Assembly: GCA_001795235.1 (NCBI GenBank)
Contig: MGNZ01000009.1
Coordinates: 1 to 7,817, forward strand
DNA from: Chloroflexi bacterium RBG_16_64_32
GTDB lineage: Bacteria; Chloroflexota; Dehalococcoidia; SM23-28-2; RBG-16-64-32
Direction of reading: 5' to 3'
Length of the DNA: 7,817 bases
The notes below the pieces were generated by a model, which ran no database searches, was not told the DNA's origin, and saw only the letters and a list, made by a program, of their open reading frames with translations. Positions 1 through 5,775 of the stretch are shown here, piece after piece; positions within the stretch are counted from its first letter, which is position 1, and each line of letters begins with the position of its first letter. The translations under genes and the position numbers were made by a program.

Positions 1-94
1 GGAGCGGGTGCTGACCCAGGATTTCTCCGCGGACACGCCCCTGACGGCACGGCTGTGGCTGCTGGCCAAGCGACTGTTGCCGCCCTGGTTGTAG
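1..94 (+). CDS. C-terminal end of an unidentified protein (partial)
   Basis: An open frame enters from the left edge (first full codon at position 2) and ends at TAG 92-94, giving the last 30 residues, which finish with ARLWLLAKRLLPPWL. The tail looks like an amphipathic, basic and leucine-rich helix. It is too short to assign to a family. It counts as a gene end because the frame is open from the edge, the composition is protein-like, and the next gene starts only 9 bp after the stop on the same strand, as in an operon. Nothing more can be said about its function. Confidence 0.5.
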   Translation, partial: ERVLTQDFSADTPLTARLWLLAKRLLPPWL

Positions 95-103
95 CCCGCC
101 GGC

Positions 104-1591
104 ATGTCTGAACAGGCCTACGATCTGCTGATCCGCGGCGGCTCCGTCATCGACGGGACGGGAGGGCCCGCCAGGCGCGCCGACGTAGCCGTCCGCGACG
201 GGCGAATCGCTTCTGTAGCGGCAGATGTCAAGGGCGCGGCCGCGCGGGTGATCGAGGCGGAGGGTTTGGTGGTGGCCCCTGGGTTCATCGACGTGCACAG
301 CCACGACGACGCGGCGGTCATCGCCAACCCGGGCGTCGACTTCAAGGTGATGCAAGGGGTGACCACGGACATCGTGGGGAACTGTGGCGTCGGCCTGGCG
401 CCGGCGGGCGAGGTTTTCCAGACGTTCTTGCAGGCGGGACTCTCCAACGTGCTGGGGTCAGTTCCGGAAATCACGTGGCGGACATTCGGAGAATACATGG
501 ATGCGGTGGAGGAGGCGCGGCCGGCGCTGAACGTGGCCTGCCTGGCGCCACACGGGGTGATCCGATTTGGGACGCTTGGGCTGGAGTCGCGGCCGCCGGA
601 GCGGCACGAGCTGGCGACGATGCGCGAATATGCCATTGAAGCGATGGACGCGGGGGCCGTGGGCCTGTCCACGGGGCTCATTTACCCTCCTGGGGCGTTT
701 GCAGAGACGCCGGAGTTGATCGAGCTGGCGAAGGTGGCGGCGGAGGCGGGTGGCCTGTACGTGAGCCACATCCGGGACGAGGGGCCGGGTCTTCTGGACG
801 CCGTAGCGGAGGCGATCGAGATCGGGCGGGAGGCAGGGCTGCCGGTGCAGATATCGCACCTCAAAGCAGCCGGCCGCGCGAACTGGGGCCGCACGAAGGA
901 CTCCATTCGCCTTATCGAGCGGTCGCGCTCGGAAGGGGTAGACGTCGCGTTCGACGCCTACCCCTACACGGCCGGCAGCACAATTCTGGGAGCGCTGGCC
1001 CGCGGGCCGGTGGCGGCGGACCCCGATGCGGTGATCGTGGCCTCGGTGCGGGAGCGGCGGGAGTACGAGGGGAAGACGATATCGCAGATAGCGGAGATGC
1101 TGGGCCTGCCGGCGCCGGAAGCCCTTAGCCGCGTCTTGCAAGAGGAGCCGGACGCCGTAGCCATCTTCTTCATCATGGACGAGGCCGACGTGCGGCGGGT
1201 GCTGAAGCACGAGCTGTGCATGATCGGCTCCGACGGCCTGCCCTCCGGCGGCAAGCCCCACCCGCGGCTGTACGGGACGTTCCCGCGGGTGCTGGGGCGG
1301 TACGCCCGCGAGGAGGGGCTGCTGACGCTGGAGGAGGCGGTGCGGAAGATGACGGCGCAGCCGGCGCAGCGCTTTGGGCTGGGGCGGCGGGGTGAGGTGC
1401 GGGAGGGCTGGTTCGCCGACCTCGTCGTGCTTGACCCGCGAACGGTGGCGGATATCGCCACCTACGAAGAGCCGCGCCAGTACCCGACGGGCATAGAGTA
1501 CGTGACGGTCAACGGCGAACTGGTGGTAGATGACGGTAAGCAGACACAGGCGCGGCCGGGACGGGTGATCCGCCGCGACCATGGAGGCTAG
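104..1591 (+). CDS. N-acyl-D-amino-acid deacylase (D-aminoacylase), amidohydrolase superfamily
   Basis: A 495-residue zinc amidohydrolase that should hydrolyse N-acyl-D-amino acids to a carboxylate and the free D-amino acid in the cytoplasm. The N-terminal beta-sandwich strands (DLLIRGGSVIDGTG, about 7-20) lead into the metal-binding TIM barrel. Visible motifs are HSHDD (H65, H67), GNCG (C94), SHIRDEG (H222), ISHLKAAG (H252) and IGSDGLPSGG (D377). They match, in order and spacing, the metal and catalytic set known for the Alcaligenes D-aminoacylase (two His, the bridging Cys, two His and the catalytic Asp). The C-terminal GEVREGWFADLVVLDP (430-445) is the usual second half of the sandwich. 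Length is normal for the family. The ATG at 104 has no clear Shine-Dalgarno, but it lies directly before the first conserved strand and 9 bp after the upstream stop, so coupled initiation is likely. The substrate side chain cannot be read from the sequence; dihydroorotase or hydantoinase activity is less likely because of the Cys and the GSDG motif. Confidence 0.93.
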   Translation: MSEQAYDLLIRGGSVIDGTGGPARRADVAVRDGRIASVAADVKGAAARVIEAEGLVVAPGFIDVHSHDDAAVIANPGVDFKVMQGVTTDIVGNCGVGLAPAGEVFQTFLQAGLSNVLGSVPEITWRTFGEYMDAVEEARPALNVACLAPHGVIRFGTLGLESRPPERHELATMREYAIEAMDAGAVGLSTGLIYPPGAFAETPELIELAKVAAEAGGLYVSHIRDEGPGLLDAVAEAIEIGREAGLPVQISHLKAAGRANWGRTKDSIRLIERSRSEGVDVAFDAYPYTAGSTILGALARGPVAADPDAVIVASVRERREYEGKTISQIAEMLGLPAPEALSRVLQEEPDAVAIFFIMDEADVRRVLKHELCMIGSDGLPSGGKPHPRLYGTFPRVLGRYAREEGLLTLEEAVRKMTAQPAQRFGLGRRGEVREGWFADLVVLDPRTVADIATYEEPRQYPTGIEYVTVNGELVVDDGKQTQARPGRVIRRDHGG

Positions 1592-1593
1592 AT

Positions 1594-2301
1594 ATGGCAG
1601 CAGACGAGATCATCTCCGGAGTGTACGGGATCTCGATGGGGTTCGTGAACGCGTTTCTTATTAAGGCAGACGAGGGCCTGGTCCTGGTGGACTCCGGTCT
1701 TCCTAAGAGGAAGGACACTATCCTCAAGGCGGTGGCCGGCGTAGCCGGGCAGCCGGCGGACCTCAGACACATCCTGGTCACTCACCACCACGTGGACCAC
1801 ATCGGCAGTTTGGCCGACCTCAAGGAGGCCAGCGACGCGAAGTCATACGTGCATCCCGCAGACACACCCATCGTTCGGGGCGATCAGCCGCAGCCGGGGG
1901 CTAACCGAACGAGCCTGCTAGGGAAGCTGGCGGGGCCGTTGCTGGAGCGCCTGTCGCCTGCTGCGGTGGCGGCGGCCGTGGACGTGGAGGTGGAGGACGG
2001 CCAGGAGCTCCCCATAGGGGGCGGCGTGAAGGTGGTGCATACGCCCGGGCACACGCCGGGCCACGTATCGTACCTGCTGCCCGGCCGCGGCGGGGTGCTG
2101 TTCGTGGGCGACGCGGCGGCGAACATTCTGCGTCTGGGGATGCCCGTGGGCGTGTTCACGGCCGATCGCGAGCAGGCGAAGGAGAGCATCCGCAAGCTGG
2201 CGGGGCTGGAGTTCGATATCGCCTGCTTCGGGCACGGGCGCGTGCTGAAGGGCGAGGCGAACCTGCGGTTCCGGCGGCTGGCGGAGAAGCTGGCCCGCTA
2301 G
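1594..2301 (+). CDS. Metallo-beta-lactamase-fold hydrolase (glyoxalase II-like)
   Basis: A 235-residue cytoplasmic metal-dependent hydrolase with the complete binuclear metal set of the family. The signature THHHVDH gives H64, H66, D68 and H69; TPGHTPGH gives H153; FVGDAA gives the bridging D173; and CFGHG gives H214. The N-terminal strand-turn VNAFLIKADEGLVLVDSG (18-35) is the usual opening of the fold. Family members cleave thioesters, lactones, phosphodiesters or beta-lactams, and nothing here singles one out; the single-domain architecture is closest to glyoxalase II-like enzymes. A strong GGAGG at 1583-1587 lies 6 nt before the ATG, inside the last codons of the deacylase gene, and only 2 bp separate the two genes, so the pair is probably translationally coupled. 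The stop overlaps the stop of the convergent gene in a CTAG at 2298-2301. No signal peptide is visible. Confidence 0.9.
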   Translation: MAADEIISGVYGISMGFVNAFLIKADEGLVLVDSGLPKRKDTILKAVAGVAGQPADLRHILVTHHHVDHIGSLADLKEASDAKSYVHPADTPIVRGDQPQPGANRTSLLGKLAGPLLERLSPAAVAAAVDVEVEDGQELPIGGGVKVVHTPGHTPGHVSYLLPGRGGVLFVGDAAANILRLGMPVGVFTADREQAKESIRKLAGLEFDIACFGHGRVLKGEANLRFRRLAEKLAR

Positions 2302-2894
2302 GACTGACCGTCGATCTGCGCCTGGCCTTCGCTGAGGTTGGGCGTGTAGGTGTGCTTGAGGTTGATGTCCTGGAGCGCTTCGTCGATAGCGTCCTCAACC
2401 AAGCTCTCCACCGCACCCGTGATGAACCCCGGGACGTTGCCGATCTCAATATCATCTATCTGGGCGCTCGGCGTGTCGCCCGTGAGGTCCAGGCTACCCT
2501 TGACCCTGACCTCAGTGGTCAGTCCCAGGAGGGCTTCGAGCTTGGCCGTGCCCTCACCGTACCCGTCGTGAAGGCAGACGCGAATATCCTTGAAGTCGAC
2601 ATCGGTCTCCTGGGTGATGTACTGGTCGGCCCGGGATGAGACCTCGCTCTCGCTGAGGGTAACGGAGGAGGGGGAGCCTCCGTCCAGGATTCTGTCAAAG
2701 CTGTCCCACTTCTCCTGGAAGGTCACGGCGTTGGCGACGGTGACGGTGATGGGACCGTCGCCGGGCGTGCAGGGACCGGGGCCGCCGCTGAAGGCGAGGA
2801 CGACGTTAATGCCGGCGAAGATTAGGGCGGCGGCGATGACAGTGAGGACGGCTCCCATGACCATGCCAAGTGGGGAAGTCCAGAAGAAGCTCAT
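2298..2894 (-). CDS. Hypothetical single-pass membrane-anchored protein
   Basis: A 198-residue protein I cannot assign. Residues about 11-35 (MVMGAVLTVIAAALIFAGIN and onwards) form one strong hydrophobic helix, followed by a Gly/Pro-rich linker with C41 and an acidic, mostly beta-looking domain of about 150 residues containing the only other cysteine (C97). There is no lipobox before C41. The uncharged N-terminus leaves orientation open, but a single anchor plus an extracytoplasmic domain is most likely. The run SVTLSESEVSSRADQYI, then alternating strands and a C-terminal amphipathic helix, loosely recalls YpmS/DUF2140 or LmeA/DUF2993 lipid-binding-like proteins; this is a weak analogy. The frame could start at 2951 (217 aa), but that ATG lies in the spacer of a good promoter at 2941-2970, whereas the ATG at 2894 has AGGGAG about 6 nt upstream. 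I therefore choose 2894. The gene is convergent with the metallo-hydrolase and appears to be transcribed alone. Confidence 0.75.
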   Translation of the reverse strand: MSFFWTSPLGMVMGAVLTVIAAALIFAGINVVLAFSGGPGPCTPGDGPITVTVANAVTFQEKWDSFDRILDGGSPSSVTLSESEVSSRADQYITQETDVDFKDIRVCLHDGYGEGTAKLEALLGLTTEVRVKGSLDLTGDTPSAQIDDIEIGNVPGFITGAVESLVEDAIDEALQDINLKHTYTPNLSEGQAQIDGQS

Positions 2895-2940
2895 AACGCT
2901 CTCCCTAGGAACTGCGGCGACGTGATTCGCTGGTTTCGCT

Positions 2941-2970
2941 AGTCTAGGCATCGCGAAGCGGGGGTGTCAA
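2941..2970 (-). promoter_or_regulatory. Predicted sigma70-type promoter of the membrane-anchored protein gene
   Basis: On the minus strand a perfect TTGACA (2970-2965) is followed after 18 bp by TAGACT (2946-2941, 4 of 6 matches to TATAAT). Transcription should begin near 2934, about 40 nt before the ATG at 2894 and upstream of its AGGGAG ribosome site. The possible ATG at 2951 lies inside the -35/-10 spacer, so this element also decides the start codon. Confidence 0.55.
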
Positions 2971-2985
2971 GCGATTGCGCTGACC

Positions 2986-3000
2986 GCCGCTCGTCGCGGC
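2986..3000. other. Small GC hairpin downstream of the dehydrogenase gene
   Basis: GCCGC-TCGTC-GCGGC forms a 5-bp stem with a 5-nt loop, flanked on both sides by TGACC. It lies 15 bp beyond the stop of the downstream dehydrogenase and just upstream of the promoter at 2941-2970. There is no U-tract on either strand, so it is not a standard intrinsic terminator; it could be a weak pause or an mRNA-end stabiliser, or mean nothing. Confidence 0.2.
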
Positions 3001-3015
3001 TGACCCGCCAATCGG

Positions 3016-3870
3016 CTACATCCGGCTGAAGCCGCTTCCCGGCCGGTCCGCGTCGATGCCGGTGCCCTGCGCCTCAGGCAGGAGACCGTACTCCCTGAGT
3101 ATTTGCTGGCTGTAGGTCACGCGGCCGGTCACCTTGTCCAGTGGTTCGGTGGCCAGCAGCAGCGCCGCCTTCGCCATCAGGTGTGGCGGCTCGCCGCTGG
3201 GGTCGTCCAGGCCGGTGACCAGGCTGTGAAACACCGTGCCCGGCGTGGGCACCACCAGCGAGGGCGAGACGCAGGTGACGCTGATGCCGTGCTCGTACGC
3301 TTCCAGCGCCAACCCCTGGGTGAAGCGCTCCAGCGCTGCCTTCTGGGCGCCGTAGCAGGTGCCGCCGATGTTCTGCGGCGGGTCCGTATAGGGGCCGCGT
3401 CCGGGCCCGATGGCGGCCGAAGAGGAGATGTTGACGATTGCGCCGCTGCGGCGGGGGATCATCTCGTTGATGGCTAGCTGACAGAGGATGAACGGGGCGT
3501 GCAAGTTCACCGCCCAGGAACGCATCCAACGCTTCAACGGGTAGTCCTTGACCGGGAGGAAGTAGGTCAGGGCAGCGTTGTTGACGAGGACGTCCACTGG
3601 GCCGTACGTTTGGCGGGCCGACTGGACCAGCTTCTCGCACTCTTCCGGCGCGGAGATGTTCACGGCCACGGGTGTGGCTTCGCCACCCGCAGCGCGGATC
3701 TCCGCCACCGTGCTCTCCAGCGATCCCTCCAGCGGGTGGTCGCCCTCGCGCATGGTGCGGGCGGCGCAGATGACCTTGCCGCCCTCCGCCGCGAACGTCT
3801 TGGCGATCTCCGCACCGATGCCTCTGCTGGCGCCGGTAACGATGACTGCCTTGCCGTCGAGTTTCGCCAT
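3016..3870 (-). CDS. Short-chain dehydrogenase/reductase, HSDL2-like architecture
   Basis: A 284-residue NAD(P)-dependent Rossmann-fold oxidoreductase; the substrate is unknown. Seen: TGASRGIG (12-19) for the nucleotide, R38 after strand 2 (CAART) suggesting NADP(H), NNAA (97-100), VNLHAP (N122), the NISSS catalytic serine region (148-151) and the active-site YGAQK (Y173, K177). Two features depart from the common 250-residue form. The segment after strand 2 is long (about 38-60, REGDHPLEG), as in HSDL2-type proteins. The Ser-Tyr interval is about 22 residues, with a Gly/Pro-rich insert GPGRGPYTDPPQNIGG (155-170), where about 13 is usual. The PG motif after strand 6 is replaced by SPSLVVPTPGT. 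The start at 3870 has GGGAG 8 nt upstream. It follows the second dehydrogenase by 52 bp and is probably co-transcribed with it. The C-terminal 25 residues are polar and look like an unstructured tail. Confidence 0.88.
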   Translation of the reverse strand: MAKLDGKAVIVTGASRGIGAEIAKTFAAEGGKVICAARTMREGDHPLEGSLESTVAEIRAAGGEATPVAVNISAPEECEKLVQSARQTYGPVDVLVNNAALTYFLPVKDYPLKRWMRSWAVNLHAPFILCQLAINEMIPRRSGAIVNISSSAAIGPGRGPYTDPPQNIGGTCYGAQKAALERFTQGLALEAYEHGISVTCVSPSLVVPTPGTVFHSLVTGLDDPSGEPPHLMAKAALLLATEPLDKVTGRVTYSQQILREYGLLPEAQGTGIDADRPGSGFSRM

Positions 3871-3922
3871 GGTTCTGCTCCCTTCCTGTCAGTCGCCGTC
3901 GTCCCCGCAAGTGGCGCCTTCG

Positions 3923-4729
3923 CTAGCTGGGCATACGCTGGGCCGGGTCGCTGCGGAAGGTGACTGCCGGCGGGATCAGCTTGGGTGGGCGGCCGTACAT
4001 GACCCCCATCACCTCGCCTGCCAGCGAATCGTCTCGGACGAACTCCAGCACAGCCGCCGCCACGTCGCTGGGAGGGATGAGCGGCATCGCCGCCACGATG
4101 GCGTCGCGCTGGGCGCGCTCTTCCGGCGTCATCTCCGCCAGCCCCCTTGTCAGCATCGGCGTGTCTACCACTCCGGGGCAGACGCAGTTCACGCGGACGT
4201 TCGCCTCCTCCTTGAGGAAGGCAAGCGCCCGCGTCAGACCCACGACGCCGTGCTTTGTTGCCCCATAGATGGGGTCCGGCTCGTAGCGGATGATCCCCGC
4301 TATGGAGGCGGTGTTCACGATGACGCCGCCGCCTCGCCGGCGCATGGCGGGCACGGCGGCCTGCGTTCCGGCGATCACGGCCCAGAGGTTGACGGCGAAC
4401 GTCTGCTCCCATCGTTCGGGCGGGGCGTCGGGGAAGCGGGGCAGGCCGGTGTTTACGCCGGCGTTGTTGTGCAGGATGTCCAGGCCCCCGAACGTCTCCT
4501 CCGCGAACGCCACCATGCGCTCCAGGTCCTGGCGGTTGGTGACGTCGGTGTGGACGAAGGCCGCCTTTCCCCCGGAGCCCTCGATGAGCGCCACAGTATC
4601 GTTCCCGCCGTTGTCGTCGACGTCGGCGATGACCACGGACGCCCCCGCCTCTGCCAGCGCTGAGGCCGTCGCCCGGCCGATACCGGAGCTGCCGCCGGTG
4701 ACCAGCGCCACCTTGCCCTCTGGGTTCAT
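3923..4729 (-). CDS. Short-chain dehydrogenase/reductase, classical, probably NAD-dependent
   Basis: A 268-residue classical SDR, of the type that interconverts a secondary alcohol and a ketone. Seen in order: TGGSSGIG (11-18) for the dinucleotide; IADVD with D36 at the end of strand 2, which normally selects NAD over NADP; TDV (61-63); NNAG (88-91); N114 in the AVNLW helix; S142 in NTASIAG; the catalytic pair Y155 and K159 (YGATK); and CPGVVDTPM (184-192). All tetrad residues (N, S, Y, K) are present. The start is well supported: GGAGGGA at 4734-4740 lies 4 nt upstream of the ATG, and translation opens directly into the first strand. It is the first gene of a probable two-gene minus-strand operon with the HSDL2-like dehydrogenase. 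The last about 28 residues (PPKLIPP onward) go beyond the usual C-terminus and may shape the substrate pocket. The substrate (sterol, sugar, acyl or other alcohol) cannot be inferred. Confidence 0.9.
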   Translation of the reverse strand: MNPEGKVALVTGGSSGIGRATASALAEAGASVVIADVDDNGGNDTVALIEGSGGKAAFVHTDVTNRQDLERMVAFAEETFGGLDILHNNAGVNTGLPRFPDAPPERWEQTFAVNLWAVIAGTQAAVPAMRRRGGGVIVNTASIAGIIRYEPDPIYGATKHGVVGLTRALAFLKEEANVRVNCVCPGVVDTPMLTRGLAEMTPEERAQRDAIVAAMPLIPPSDVAAAVLEFVRDDSLAGEVMGVMYGRPPKLIPPAVTFRSDPAQRMPS

Positions 4730-4920
4730 GCGATCCCTCCGTTATTAGTTATTGGTGCGCGGGCTCGAAAGTTATCGCTGCCGTGCCGGATTCGCCGGGG
4801 CCGGTCGGCGCCCTGACGGGCGGTTCTACGGTCATGCGCCGGGCCTTGACGGCTGGTCGAGGGGCGGTGTCCTCCGCCCGACGCATATCTGCGACGGCGT
4901 GTCTGCGTCAGGGTATTAGC

Positions 4921-4949
4921 ATGATACGTGCGCCGGGTTGCAAGGGCAA
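4921..4949 (-). promoter_or_regulatory. Candidate promoter for the two-dehydrogenase operon
   Basis: On the minus strand TTGCCC (4949-4944) lies 17 bp before TATCAT (4926-4921, 5 of 6 matches to the -10 consensus). This would start RNA near 4914 and leave a leader of about 185 nt before the ATG at 4729. It is the best promoter-like element in the 245-bp gene-free stretch 4730-4974. That stretch otherwise shows only a short AT-rich repeat (GTTATT twice, 4741-4746 and 4748-4753) next to the ribosome site. I see no clear terminator after menG, so readthrough from menG into the operon is possible. Confidence 0.35.
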
Positions 4950-4974
4950 ATCGCGCTGCGGACGGGCGGATGCG

Positions 4975-5667
4975 CTAGGCCCGCGCGGTGTGCAGAGCGA
5001 CGGTGCCGCCCGCAAGGAGGCGATAGCGGGCGTCCGAAAGGCCAAGGTCCGTGAGGATAGCTGCTAGATCGGGCGCTGGTGGGAAGCCATGGAGCGAGTG
5101 GGGTAGATAGCGGTAGGCGGCCGGGTCGCCGCTGATGGCGCCCGCCAGGGGGGGGAGCAGGTGGTTGAAGTACCAGCGATAGAGCGACCCAAACAGGCCG
5201 GGCGGCGGCTGTGTCATGTCCAGGCATACGAGGCGACCGCCGGGCGTGAGGACGCGGGCCATCTCCGCGAGGCCCGCGGGAATGTCCGCCAAGTTACGCA
5301 AGACGAAGGCGTTTGTTACGCAGTCGAACGTGGCGTCGGGGAACGGGAGGTGCAGGGCGTCGGCCAGGGCCAAAGCCAGGCGAGTGTCCCGGCTGGCCGC
5401 AGTTTTGGCACGAGCGGCAGCCAGCATCTCCGCTGAGAAGTCGGCGGCGACGACGTAGGCCGCACCCTGGCGGCGCAACTCCAGCGCCAGGTCGCCCGTG
5501 CCCGCGCCCACGTCCAGGGCGCGTGCGCCGGCCGGCCGGGCGGATGCGGCGGCAGCCCGGCGCCAGCGGCCGTCCATGCCCAGGCTCATCAGCCGGTTGA
5601 GGAGGTCATACCTTGGCACGATGCGGCCGAACATCTGCCGCACATTGCCCGCGCGATCAGTGGACAT
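4975..5667 (-). CDS. menG: Demethylmenaquinone methyltransferase (MenG/UbiE family)
   Basis: A 230-residue SAM-dependent C-methyltransferase that converts demethylmenaquinone to menaquinone, the last step of the pathway. The family's N-terminal signature is present as MFGRIVPRYDLLNRLMSLG (12-30) followed by DGRWRR, where many relatives have a His before the Trp. SAM motif I is LDVGAGTGDLAL (51-62), the acidic end of strand 2 is AADFS (D76), and DALHLPFPDATFDCV (103-117) and FVLRNL (121-126) follow. RVLTPGGRLVCLD (138-150) is the second signature, with D in place of the usual E. The C-terminal YRYLPHSLHGFP (185-196) is typical of UbiE/MenG. Length is normal. The start at 5667 has a modest AGGTG about 6 nt upstream. 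Assignment to menaquinone rather than ubiquinone rests on the nearby isochorismate synthase and the absence of any ubiquinone gene. It diverges from the TetR gene across 108 bp that hold a palindrome. Confidence 0.92.
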   Translation of the reverse strand: MSTDRAGNVRQMFGRIVPRYDLLNRLMSLGMDGRWRRAAAASARPAGARALDVGAGTGDLALELRRQGAAYVVAADFSAEMLAAARAKTAASRDTRLALALADALHLPFPDATFDCVTNAFVLRNLADIPAGLAEMARVLTPGGRLVCLDMTQPPPGLFGSLYRWYFNHLLPPLAGAISGDPAAYRYLPHSLHGFPPAPDLAAILTDLGLSDARYRLLAGGTVALHTARA

Positions 5668-5709
5668 ACCGACACCTATGGTAGCGCGGCGGGCGGCGTG
5701 GTGCAGGGC

Positions 5710-5738
5710 TTGCCCGTGGAAGAGGCTGCCGGTAACAT
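5710..5738 (+). promoter_or_regulatory. Predicted promoter of the TetR-menF unit
   Basis: TTGCCC (5710-5715), a 17-bp spacer, then TAACAT (5733-5738, 4 of 6 matches to the -10 consensus). Transcription should begin near 5745, exactly at the palindrome at 5744-5763 and about 31 nt before the ATG at 5776. An in-frame ATG at 5737 overlaps this -10 and would not be in the transcript. Both hexamers are imperfect, so the call rests on spacing and position. Confidence 0.4.
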
Positions 5739-5743
5739 GAGAG

Positions 5744-5763
5744 CCGACCGACGAGTCGGTCGG
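5744..5763. promoter_or_regulatory. Perfect 20-bp inverted repeat, probable TetR operator
   Basis: CCGACCGAC-GA-GTCGGTCGG is a perfect 9-bp inverted repeat with a 2-bp centre, and each arm repeats a tetramer (CCGA twice, TCGG twice). It sits 12 bp upstream of the TetR-family ATG and over its predicted transcription start, the usual place for an autorepressor operator. Size and symmetry suit a TetR dimer or a pair of dimers. A run of five T follows (5764-5768), so it also resembles a terminator hairpin, but no + strand gene lies to the left that would need terminating. No second perfect copy is present in the window; a half-site-like ACCGAC lies at 5668-5673, directly before menG. Confidence 0.6.
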
Positions 5764-5775
5764 TTTTTGACAACG

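Noticed and set aside
458..1582. Long open frame (374 codons) on the minus strand opposite the deacylase gene
   Set aside because: Its product is Arg/Pro/His-rich with no recognisable fold. It lies fully opposite a gene with every catalytic motif intact, the usual shadow in GC-rich DNA.
3578..4663. Open frame of 361 codons on the plus strand spanning both dehydrogenase genes
   Set aside because: It runs antisense across two well-supported genes and their spacer, has low-complexity composition and no domain, and has no promoter or ribosome site that I can see.
4783..5067. Possible small + strand gene in the gap before menG
   Set aside because: It runs into the 3' end of menG on the other strand, the product is Arg/Gly/Ala-rich without a domain, and there is no good ribosome site.
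5744..5768. Intrinsic terminator (hairpin plus T5) in the menG-TetR spacer
   Set aside because: The T-run follows the hairpin only on the + strand, and the gene to the left is on the - strand, so there is no transcript to terminate. The symmetry and position fit an operator better.
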